Shown here: positions 45,979 through 53,537 of the stretch, in pieces
Layout: each line of letters opens with the position of its first letter
Numbering within the stretch: position 1 is the stretch's first letter
Made by a program: the position numbers and the translations under genes
From: Oligosphaera ethanolica
GTDB taxonomy: Bacteria; Verrucomicrobiota; Lentisphaeria; Oligosphaerales; Oligosphaeraceae
Direction of reading: 5' to 3'
Assembly: GCF_030814695.1 (NCBI RefSeq)
Contig: NZ_JAUSVL010000001.1
Coordinates: 2,640,227-2,704,226, forward strand
Length of the DNA stretch: 64,000 nt
The notes under the pieces: generated by a model
What the model was told of the DNA's origin: nothing
The model's database searches: none
What the model saw: the letters and a program-made list of their open reading frames with translations, nothing else

Positions 45979-46902
45979 TTATTGTTGTTTGGCTGGCTGC
46001 TGATAGTCGTCCCGGGCCTTTTGCGCCATTTGGCGGAGGAAGGCGGCGTCAGCGGGGTCCATTTTATCAGGGACGAACGTGATCACGCTGGTATTCTGGT
46101 CGTAGAGTTCGGCGAACCAGATGCAGGCCTGCAGGTACATGCCGCGGCGGTTGAGGTGGATGAGGTCGGTGCGGATGCTGCGGCTGCCGTCTTTGTTCTT
46201 GCCCCAGTGGATACCGGTGATGAAGGAACCGCCGGATTCCTTGGGCAGCTCCGGGTACTCGAACTGCGCGAGCTCTTCCTTGCTGTAGATTTTGCCCGGG
46301 ACGAACTTGACGGCTTGGTTACGGCGGGCCAGCTGCACAGCCAAGCCAGTGGGGATGACACGTAGCTGGTAGTTGGCGGCGAGCTGGTTGTAGGCGGCGA
46401 AGAGCTTGTCGAACATCTCTTCCTGCCCGCCGGGCAGGACTTTCGGGAAGAAATTGTGGTCGTCCCGATAGGCCCAGGTCATCTGGATGACGATTTCGGC
46501 CTGCGGGGCGTATTTGCGGACGTAGTCGTAGAGATTCTTGAACCAGGGCTCGTGGCTTTCGGGCTTGAAGCTGAGCGAGGACACCTGCTGCATGGTGATG
46601 ATGTCCCACGGCTGGCTGGTCAGCTTGTCCTTGAGCGTGTACTTGCCGGCGTAGGGCTTGTAGTCCGGATCGGCTTCGGCCTTCTCGACTTCGCGCCAGT
46701 GCCGCTCCAGCGAACAGCCACCGATGTTGGCGCGGTCAAGCACCAGCTCGCAGTCCGGCACCGCCGCCACAATGGTGGGCAGATAACTGAACACGCTGTC
46801 GGCAAAACTGTTGCCGATGGTGAGCACTTTCAAGCTCCGGGCCGACAGGCCGCAGGCGCAAAGGCAAAGAATAGCAAGACCAAGGACGGTGGCTTTTTTC
46901 AC
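45979..46902 (-). CDS. DUF4886 SGNH-hydrolase-like exported protein
   Basis: 307 residues with an N-terminal signal (KKATVLGLAILCLCACGLSARS). Block I LKVLTIGNSFADSVF supplies the serine (GNSF), and the end SIRTDLIHLNRRGMYLQACIWFAELY supplies the Asp-x-x-His pair; DIITMQQVS and QMTWAYRD fill the middle blocks. DUF4886 proteins are SGNH esterase-like enzymes, often near polysaccharide genes; the substrate is unknown. Start is GTG at 46902 with AGGAG upstream. It lies 36 bp after hisC. Confidence 0.85.
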   Translation of the reverse strand: MKKATVLGLAILCLCACGLSARSLKVLTIGNSFADSVFSYLPTIVAAVPDCELVLDRANIGGCSLERHWREVEKAEADPDYKPYAGKYTLKDKLTSQPWDIITMQQVSSLSFKPESHEPWFKNLYDYVRKYAPQAEIVIQMTWAYRDDHNFFPKVLPGGQEEMFDKLFAAYNQLAANYQLRVIPTGLAVQLARRNQAVKFVPGKIYSKEELAQFEYPELPKESGGSFITGIHWGKNKDGSRSIRTDLIHLNRRGMYLQACIWFAELYDQNTSVITFVPDKMDPADAAFLRQMAQKARDDYQQPAKQQ

Positions 46903-46938
46903 AAGTCGCTCCTGATTGCGGGTTCGTGGCCCTGGGTG

Positions 46939-47994
46939 TTATTTGCCGGCAGTGAAGAGTTCCCGACAGACCGCGCAGAACGCCGCCATGTCTTCTTCGC
47001 TGCCGATGGTGATGCGGATGTAGTCCGATATTCTGGGAAGATTGAAATAGCGCACCAGGAAGCCGCGCTCACGCAGCGCCTGGAAGACTTCGGCCGCCGG
47101 CCGTGGCGGTTTCGCAAAAATGAAGTTTGCTTCGGAAGGCAGCACGTCGCAGCCCATGGCCAGCATTTCGCCGCAGAGCTTTTCGCGGGACGCACGGATG
47201 CGGCGGACATTTTCGCGCATGGCGGCGCTGTCCTTGATGGCGGCGGTCGCCAGGGCCTGGGTGAGCATGTCGATGTTGTAGGAGTCGCGAACTTTGTCCA
47301 TCTCGGCGATCAGCTCCGGCGCGGCGCAGGCCAGGCCCAGACGCAGGCCGGCCAGCGAATAGCTTTTGGACAGCGTGCGGGACACGACGACATTGGGGAA
47401 TTGCCCCAGCAAGTCCAGGCAGTTGTCATTGGCGAAGTCCGCGTAGGCCTCGTCCACCCAGACCACGCCCGCGAATTCGCGGCAGAGTTTGGCGACGCGC
47501 GCTTTGGGAAAGCTGTTGCCGGTGGGGGCGTTGGGGCGAGCCATGATGAACAGCGCGGCGCCGGCGGCGAGCTCGGCGGCATTCTCCGGCAGCATGAAAT
47601 TTTCGTCGAGGGCGACGGGTATTTTGCGAGCGCCTTGGATGTCGGCGAGGACGGGGTACAGCGAGTAGCTTGGTTCGGTGTAGGCGAAACCGCCGCCCTG
47701 GTCGACGAAGGTGCGCAGGGCGATGGTCAGCAGGTCGTCGGAGCCATTGCCGCAGAGGATCTGCCTGCTGTCAATGCCGAAGAGTTCGGCGGCGGCTTCG
47801 CGAACGCTGTCCGCACCGGGTACGGGATAGAGCTTCAGGCGCTCGGCGGGGAAATGCTGCAGGGCGTCGGCGACCATGGGCGACGGCGGGTAGGGGTTCT
47901 CGTTGGTGTTGAGCTTGATCAGGCGGCGCCCTTTGGGCTGCTCGCCGGGTGTGTAGCCCGCGATGCGGGCGATGGTGGGCCGTGCGTACGACAT
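46939..47994 (-). CDS. hisC: Histidinol-phosphate aminotransferase
   Basis: 351 residues from MSYARPTIARIAGYTPGEQP. PLP-fold type I landmarks are KLNTNENPYPPSP, GNGSDDLLTIALRTF, VWVDEAYADF and the Schiff-base lysine in RTLSKSYSLAGLRLG, ending LRERGFLVRYFN and IRITIGSEEDM. It transaminates imidazole acetol phosphate in histidine synthesis, though related enzymes use other aromatic amino acids. No other his genes are in the window. GAGAG precedes the ATG. It faces the isomerase gene across a 243-bp divergent region. Confidence 0.92.
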   Translation of the reverse strand: MSYARPTIARIAGYTPGEQPKGRRLIKLNTNENPYPPSPMVADALQHFPAERLKLYPVPGADSVREAAAELFGIDSRQILCGNGSDDLLTIALRTFVDQGGGFAYTEPSYSLYPVLADIQGARKIPVALDENFMLPENAAELAAGAALFIMARPNAPTGNSFPKARVAKLCREFAGVVWVDEAYADFANDNCLDLLGQFPNVVVSRTLSKSYSLAGLRLGLACAAPELIAEMDKVRDSYNIDMLTQALATAAIKDSAAMRENVRRIRASREKLCGEMLAMGCDVLPSEANFIFAKPPRPAAEVFQALRERGFLVRYFNLPRISDYIRITIGSEEDMAAFCAVCRELFTAGK

Positions 47995-48237
47995 GGTGTC
48001 TCTCAAAGCTGTTTTTCTTGCCTGGATACGCGGTGCCGGCTCGGGGCCGAATGGCTACTGGCGTTGATGCCGCCGGTGGCCCGTTTTCCCGCTTGCGGCC
48101 TGTACTATAAACCGCCGCCGCGTCTTTGCCTCTTCCCGTGCCGGACCTTATATTGCCCGGCGAGTGTTCCCAGCGTCGTCAGGCCGGCGCCAAAGTCGCG
48201 CCGAACAAAAGTAGTATTACACCGCAATAAGGGGAAG

Positions 48238-49023
48238 ATGACCATGCAAAAAGGCATTTGTTACGGATTTCTGCCGGGCACCACGGTCGAGGAAAAATTT
48301 GCCCAGGCGGCCGCGCTGGGTTTTGCCTGTGTGGAGGTCCCGACGCTGGCGACGGCTGCGGACCGCCAGCAGTACCGCGCCGCCGCCGCCGCCGCCGGCA
48401 TCTGTATCCCCAGCGTCATGAACCAGGCGCATTGGTCCGCGCCACTGTCCGACGCCGATCCGGCGGTGCGCGCTAAGTCGGTCGAGGGCATGATGGCATC
48501 TCTGGCGACGGCAGAAGCGCTGGGGGCCAACACCGTCCTGCTGGTGCCGGCGGTGGTCAAGCCCGATGTCACCTACGAGCAAGCATGGGAACGCTCGCAT
48601 GAAGAAATCAGCCGCATGCTTCCCGCCTACGCCGAAAAACGCGTCACCATCGCCGTCGAGAACGTCTGGAACCGCTTTCTCCTCAGCCCCATCGAATTCT
48701 GCCACTACGTCGACAGCTTTAGCAGCCCCTGGCTCGGCGCCTATTTCGACGTCGGTAACATCCTCGCTTACGGCTACCCCGAACACTGGATCATGAGCCT
48801 GGGTAAGCGTCTGAAAAAAGTGCATATCAAGGGCTTTGACAGCGGCAAGCACGCCTGGACCAGCCTCCTCAAGGGCACGGTCAACTGGCCAGCGGTCATG
48901 ACCGCTTTCCGCGCCGTCGGCTATGACGGCGTCATCACCGCCGAACTGCGGGGCGAAGGCGAAGACGCCGCCGCACAGGCCCGGAATGTGAGCGCGGATA
49001 TGGATACAATTTTAGCGATGTAA
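48238..49023 (+). CDS. Sugar phosphate isomerase/epimerase (xylose isomerase-like TIM barrel)
   Basis: 261 residues. AP-endonuclease-2/xylose-isomerase fold with metal ligands suggested by VEVPTL (first Glu), TIAVENVWNRF (Glu), YFDVGNILAYG (Asp), KKVHIKGFD (His) and ITAELRGEG (Glu). Enzymes of this type isomerise or epimerise ketoses, inositols and related sugars. AAGGGGA precedes ATG-ACC-ATG; the second ATG (48244) is better spaced. The frame is open far upstream, antisense to hisC, but that part has no family match. Confidence 0.88.
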   Translation: MTMQKGICYGFLPGTTVEEKFAQAAALGFACVEVPTLATAADRQQYRAAAAAAGICIPSVMNQAHWSAPLSDADPAVRAKSVEGMMASLATAEALGANTVLLVPAVVKPDVTYEQAWERSHEEISRMLPAYAEKRVTIAVENVWNRFLLSPIEFCHYVDSFSSPWLGAYFDVGNILAYGYPEHWIMSLGKRLKKVHIKGFDSGKHAWTSLLKGTVNWPAVMTAFRAVGYDGVITAELRGEGEDAAAQARNVSADMDTILAM

Positions 49024-49054
49024 GTGCCGGCGGCGGGGGCGGGAGTGGGTGATG

Positions 49055-49170
49055 GTCTTTGTCGCGGACGGATCGGACGGATCGGACGGATCAGACGGAT
49101 CGGACGGATCGTCGATTTGATCGGTCTGATCGGTCTGATCGGTCTGATCGGTCTGATCGGTCTGATCAAG
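49055..49170. repeat. 9-bp GATC array in two inverted halves
   Basis: After a leader GTCTTTGTCGCGGAC come five units of GGATCGGAC type, a short spacer and six units of TGATCGGTC type, all at strict 9-bp steps. It lies 30 bp after the isomerase stop. Confidence 0.9.
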
Positions 49171-49192
49171 GAAGGGTTCCTCCCGCGGCTGG

Positions 49193-49738
49193 GTAATCGG
49201 TCAGTGTACACCCCGGCGCTTCGCTGGGACAATTTGCAGGAAACCCACGGCCCGCCGCCGCCCAGCCATCCGACCTTGATTTCCGCCGACCTTTGCGGCA
49301 ACGTGTTTCATAGGAGTGATTGATAATGTCGGCACGATTGTCTCACACGGGCGCGGTGGGATGCGCCGTACCGGGCGAATGTGGCGCCCTTCGGGCGCAA
49401 TTCCAAGTTGCTGTCACACCCCGGGTTGCGGCGCCCTCCGGGCGCCTCACCCGGGGTTATGAATGGTACGGCCCTCTGGGCCGAACTTGGCCGACCTGAT
49501 ATTTTATTGCCGCGTAGCGGCAGAAGCGCTGAAAGCGCGAAACATACCAGCCCAGGGCAAGCACGCTGAAAGCGTGCGCCGCCCTGGGTACGACGGCGAC
49601 TCTGTTCGTGTTCCTCGGCGCCTTTGGTCCCAGTCGGCTTTGCCGACTGGGACCAAAGGCGCAATGGAACTCACTTACTTACTTGGGATTGACATCGTCG
49701 GCATGCCTGGCATCCATTATCAATGGGTGACCGATTAC
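49193..49738. mobile_element. Compact hairpin element with terminal inverted repeats
   Basis: Bounded by GTAATCGGTCA (49193) and TGACCGATTAC (ending 49738). It contains one GTTTCATAGGAG module and one full chain of triloop hairpins. The flanking 8-mers GCGGCTGG and GCGGCGGC agree at six positions, compatible with an aged target duplication. No coding content is supported. Confidence 0.8.
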
Positions 49739-49817
49739 GCGGCGGCCCGGCAAAGGCTCCAGCGATGAATAATCAACAAACAGTTCGCGAGCACAGCCTG
49801 TAAACCAGCCCAATTTG

Positions 49818-49851
49818 AAGCCGTGAAGAAAAAGTCTTCGCGGCTTTTTTT
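49818..49851 (+). terminator. Rho-independent terminator
   Basis: AGCCGTGAAGA pairs with TCTTCGCGGCT around a 5-A/G loop and is followed by seven T. It stands between the hairpin element and the insertion-sequence genes and could insulate the latter from upstream transcription. The AT-rich bases 49855-50008 that follow contain TATACT and other promoter-like words but no clear -35. Confidence 0.75.
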
Positions 49852-50008
49852 GTCGCCGCGAAATTGATAAGCCTTGTTACTTATTCATTCTTTTCACCCC
49901 CGCCTCTTGCAATCTTGCCCAGCGCGTGATACCTTTTATTTGCTAAGTGTTTATACTAATCAATATTAGCATAAATTTCTTAGCTACAATTAACAACAGG
50001 AGGCGACC

Positions 50009-50410
50009 ATGGGAAAAGAACTGAAATTGGTATCGGAAGCGACGCTGCGTTCTCACATCCAGGCCAGGATCCGGGAACTAGGCGAGATGGGCCTGTTCAT
50101 TTCGGGCTCGTTTGTTCACACGGAACGCAAGTGCGGCAGCAAAACCTGCGCCTGCGCCAGCGGTGGTCCGAAGCATCCCTGTTGTCTGCTGACCAGCAAA
50201 GTGGCCGGCAAGACGAAATCGGTCTATGTCCCGGTCGACATGGCCGAGGAGGTTGAGGCGTGGGTGGCCGAGCACAAGCGACTGAAGCGTCTGCTCAAGG
50301 ACATCGACGAACTGGGGGAGCGACTGATCCGGATTCATGTCGCGGCGCGGGAGCGCCGCAAGACCAATCAGGCGCGGGTAAAGCAGGTCAAGGATCACCT
50401 AGACTCGTAA
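50009..50410 (+). CDS. DUF6788 family protein (insertion-sequence accessory)
   Basis: 133 residues. KCGSKTCACASGGPKHPCC is the cysteine cluster of DUF6788 proteins, followed by KTKSVYVPVDMAEEVEAWVAEHKRLKRLLKDIDEL. Small proteins of this type are commonly encoded just upstream of a DDE transposase. AGGAGG precedes the ATG with good spacing. The transposase gene starts 25 bp downstream. Confidence 0.8.
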   Translation: MGKELKLVSEATLRSHIQARIRELGEMGLFISGSFVHTERKCGSKTCACASGGPKHPCCLLTSKVAGKTKSVYVPVDMAEEVEAWVAEHKRLKRLLKDIDELGERLIRIHVAARERRKTNQARVKQVKDHLDS

Positions 50411-50434
50411 GGCGGCAACGGGACGGAGCCCACC

Positions 50435-51865
50435 ATGAGCAGACCACAGTCGCCCCCGCTTCCTTCCGGCCAGGTTATGGACCTCTATGCCAACGCCATA
50501 GCCTACTTCATGCCAGATTTGTGGGACATGATCAGGCAGTTTGCGGACCAACGCAAACCGCAGTGCTGCCTATACAGCGCGCCAAATCTGATAGCCACCG
50601 CGCTGATGGGCTACTTGTCGTCGCTGCCCTCTTTTCGCCAGATCGATCGCGCGCTGGGCGGGGATCCCAACGTCATGGACAACATCGGCAGCCTGTGCGG
50701 CAGCCCGGCGCCCGCGGTCGCTCGCGGAGAAACCATCAATTACTACTTGGCTGGACTGGCCGAGCATTGGCTGGCCGACGTGCTGGAACATACGGTGTTT
50801 AACCTCCTCAAGGCCAAGCGACTGGAGGTATGCAGGGAGAGACTGGCAGACACCATCCTCGTGGCCGCGGACGGCACCGGACTGACAAGCACGACGCGCC
50901 CCATCGCCCATAGCACCACCCGACATCATGGCGACGGGACGTTGGCGTATCACGCCTACGTCCTGCTGCTGTCCTTCGTGTCACCTCATGGCATCATCCT
51001 TCCGTTCATGCGGGAGTTCGTGGAAAACGGCGATGACTACGAACCCGAATTTCAGAAGCAGGACTGCGAGCTCAAGGCGCAGACCAAGGCCTTCGCGCTG
51101 CTGAAAAAGAACCATCCCATGCTCAGGCTCACCGTGCTTCTTGACGCCTTGTCCTTGAACTACGACATGATGGACATGTTCCGGCACTACGGCTGGCACT
51201 TCTGCATCAGCCACGCCGAGGACAAGGTGCCGGGGCTCAGAGACCAGCTGGCGAAAAAACTCGCCGCGGGAGAGTTTCGCACGACCGTGCAAGAAATCCC
51301 TGGCAAAAACGGCAAAACGATACAAACGTACCGGGCCGTAGATATCAAATACGCCTTCGGCAAAGGCAGAGAGCCAGGGGCCATCGCCGTGCCGGTGACC
51401 TACGTCGAGATGAAAAGAGTCATCCTCGACGACAACAACCAGGAGGTGGAAAGCAAAAAATACTCGCGCGTGACAAGCCACGTCATCAAGACACCCAATC
51501 AAATGGTGACCTTCTTTGAGGACATTGGATGCACACGCTGGGTGGAGGAAAACCAAGGCTTCAACGAAATGAAGAATCTGGGGCTGAACATCGAGCACGC
51601 ATACGGCACCAAGGGCGAGGCGCTGAAAAACCACTTCACACTACAGATGATCGCCTTCTGCATCATGCAACTGGCGGGGAAGACCAACCTCATCGAGCTG
51701 GTCGCACGGGACGTGAACGGCGGCGGCAACGTGAGCGGAAGCTTGCGAATCATCTTCAAAAGCCTGGCGGCGACAGCCAGGGCGTTCCTGAACAACCTGA
51801 AGAACCAGGCGCTGCGCCTGCTCGAAGACTATTCGTCCTGGCGCATCAGATGGCTGACGGGATAG
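50435..51865 (+). CDS. DDE-type transposase
   Basis: 476 residues. Candidate catalytic acids are Asp in VAADGTGL (~145), Asp in VLLDALSLNYD (~238) and Glu in RWVEENQGFNEMKNLG (~373-380), with HFTLQMIAFCIMQL after it, as in IS4-superfamily-like transposases. Full length with no stops, so possibly active. The subfamily is not assigned. It follows the DUF6788 gene and ends DYSSWRIRWLTG. Confidence 0.85.
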   Translation: MSRPQSPPLPSGQVMDLYANAIAYFMPDLWDMIRQFADQRKPQCCLYSAPNLIATALMGYLSSLPSFRQIDRALGGDPNVMDNIGSLCGSPAPAVARGETINYYLAGLAEHWLADVLEHTVFNLLKAKRLEVCRERLADTILVAADGTGLTSTTRPIAHSTTRHHGDGTLAYHAYVLLLSFVSPHGIILPFMREFVENGDDYEPEFQKQDCELKAQTKAFALLKKNHPMLRLTVLLDALSLNYDMMDMFRHYGWHFCISHAEDKVPGLRDQLAKKLAAGEFRTTVQEIPGKNGKTIQTYRAVDIKYAFGKGREPGAIAVPVTYVEMKRVILDDNNQEVESKKYSRVTSHVIKTPNQMVTFFEDIGCTRWVEENQGFNEMKNLGLNIEHAYGTKGEALKNHFTLQMIAFCIMQLAGKTNLIELVARDVNGGGNVSGSLRIIFKSLAATARAFLNNLKNQALRLLEDYSSWRIRWLTG

Positions 51866-52242
51866 CAAAAGGGTGCCGCGTGAATGCTTCCCGTGCTCGA
51901 TGCCTTCGCCCCAGATACTGACTTCAACATAGGTGGACACAAAAAAGACCCGTTCCACAGTATAAAAGCTCCAAGCGAAATCACAGGGCTAACAAACTGT
52001 GCGGACAGGTCAACGCTAATCTACGCCCACATTCTGCCAGATCAAGAGAACGGCCACCGGAAGACCCGAACGGAGAAACCCATTATTCAACGCTGCAAAG
52101 GCTCTGCAATCATTTGGCTTTTGCCAGTTTGGAGTTACATTTTAGTATTGATATACTCCTGCCGTAAGCCATGCGTGGCGGGAGCAAGCCGGCGTTGCCG
52201 GTGTACCGCAATGCCGTGGTTGCCCCATTGAGGACATCTGGT
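51866..52242. other. Intergenic region after the transposase
   Basis: About 375 bp that become AT-rich near 52130-52160. It presumably contains the right end of the insertion sequence. No gene, hairpin element or 9-bp array is seen. Confidence 0.5.
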
Positions 52243-52863
52243 ATGTCGTGGATTCAGTTGGAAAAATTGGCTTTGGCCTACAAGCGCAAACCGACGGCAA
52301 CTGCCGCCTTGGCTTTGGACCGCGGCATGCGCAAGTCCGGTGACTTCATTGACACGCTGAGTGAGCATTTTGTACGGACGCAGGGCAGTCTTGAGGACTG
52401 CTCGGCGTCTTTTCGTTTTTCTGAGGAAGGGCAGTTTCCGGAATGGGCCTGTCACTTTGACGCTGAGAAGCGCGTATTCGAGCTCAATCCGGTCGGCGTC
52501 GTCGGCTTTCATGATGAATGTACCCGTGCACAGGAGGCCCTGCTAACGCAGGAGGGCCGCGGTACTTTTACGATGTACCGGCTCTACGCCTACATGGCCG
52601 AGCTGAACAAATTGCCGAGCAAGTACCTGCCCTTTCTGATGTTGTTCCGGGAAAAGGCCCGGGTGCTTGAAGTCACCCAGGTCGAGCGTCGCCGCGGCAA
52701 TATCACGCCCGTCGTGGTTGACAGCGAAGAGGATATGTACCTCTGCCTGCTCTGGGCTTTCAAGGAGCTGGAAGTGGCAATACAGCGCCTGAGCGGCATC
52801 AACCTGCGCACCGATCTGAACATCACGTGGTTCGAGTCGGAGTGGATCACGGGCGTCAAGTAA
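52243..52863 (+). CDS. Conserved-looking hypothetical protein
   Basis: 206 residues from MSWIQLEKLALAYKRKPTATAALALDRGM. Soluble, mixed charge, with WACHFDAEKRVFELNPVGVVGFHDEC in the middle and a helical C-terminal half (DMYLCLLWAFKELEVAIQRL). No family recognised. GAGGA lies about ten bases before the ATG. Codon use looks like the housekeeping genes, and the reading frame is clean, so it is probably real. Confidence 0.65.
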   Translation: MSWIQLEKLALAYKRKPTATAALALDRGMRKSGDFIDTLSEHFVRTQGSLEDCSASFRFSEEGQFPEWACHFDAEKRVFELNPVGVVGFHDECTRAQEALLTQEGRGTFTMYRLYAYMAELNKLPSKYLPFLMLFREKARVLEVTQVERRRGNITPVVVDSEEDMYLCLLWAFKELEVAIQRLSGINLRTDLNITWFESEWITGVK

Positions 52864-52921
52864 TGGCCGCAACTGTACCGATGCTGTGAGTGACCCTATA
52901 ACCGAACGGTAGTGACCGCGA

Positions 52922-53455
52922 ATGTTTTCTTTTATTTTGCTTTCAACGTGTTTGGGTGCGCTTTGTCTTTTCCTCGCCGTTCTCTACGGCAGTCTTCCGC
53001 GGGGCCTGCGCGACTGGCAGCGGGCTTTGCCCCGGCAGCGCTGGTTGGGGTTGTTGCTGGGCAGCATCTGCTTGATCTGGGCGGCTTACCACGCATGCAT
53101 CATGCTTGAGGGCGATCTCTCCCGTTTTCATTTTCTGGTCAAGCTGGCGGTGCCGGCGGGCATTGTCCTCTGTTTTTTCTTTTTGGACTTCCTATTCGCG
53201 CGAGCGCTGGGAGGTTTTTTTATTTTATGCGCCAATCAGCTACTGCACGACGCATTTGTGCACGACGTTGGCGGCCGTGGCGTGTATTCGCTGGTGTGCC
53301 TGGCCCTCGGCCTCATCGGCTTGTTCCTGTTAGGGGCGCCGTGGCATTTTCGCGACAGTATGGACCTGGCGGTACGGCGGCCACTGTGGTCGCGACTTTT
53401 GGCTGGTCTGTTTTTGCTGTTTGCTCTGGTTCTGCTTGCCCAGCCGTATTTGTGA
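52922..53455 (+). CDS. Integral membrane protein of unknown function
   Basis: 177 residues with about five hydrophobic segments (FILLSTCLGALCLFLAVLYG, LGLLLGSICLIWAAY, LVKLAVPAGIVLCFFFLDFLF, VYSLVCLALGLIGLFLLG, LLAGLFLLFALVLLA). It has HACIMLEGD and NQLLHDAFVHD between helices, where histidines could bind metal or haem. No family recognised. Lies between an unknown gene and the Na/Pi transporter on the same strand. Confidence 0.7.
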   Translation: MFSFILLSTCLGALCLFLAVLYGSLPRGLRDWQRALPRQRWLGLLLGSICLIWAAYHACIMLEGDLSRFHFLVKLAVPAGIVLCFFFLDFLFARALGGFFILCANQLLHDAFVHDVGGRGVYSLVCLALGLIGLFLLGAPWHFRDSMDLAVRRPLWSRLLAGLFLLFALVLLAQPYL

Positions 53456-53537
53456 TTCACGCGATATTCCCGCCTGGGGTAAGCAGCTGCCAGGCACCGC
53501 TCGGCGGCGGTGGGAATACAGCCCATAAGGATAGTGT

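Larger units (their letters stand above)
50009..51865 (+). mobile_element. Two-gene insertion-sequence core (DUF6788 + DDE transposase)
   Basis: The two genes form a compact unit with AT-rich flanks unlike the rest of the window. I could not find terminal inverted repeats: comparing 49855-50000 with 51866-52160 gives only short chance matches. True ends are therefore unknown. The GTAATCGGTCAG ends of the nearby hairpin elements are not present around it. Confidence 0.7.

Noticed and set aside
46456..48237. Long upstream extension of the isomerase gene
   Set aside because: It runs antisense through hisC and the DUF4886 gene; the isomerase family start and Shine-Dalgarno are at 48238-48244.
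49855..52160. Terminal inverted repeats of the DUF6788/transposase element
   Set aside because: Only short AT-rich matches (for example around TATACT and AGTATTGATA) were found, not distinguishable from chance.
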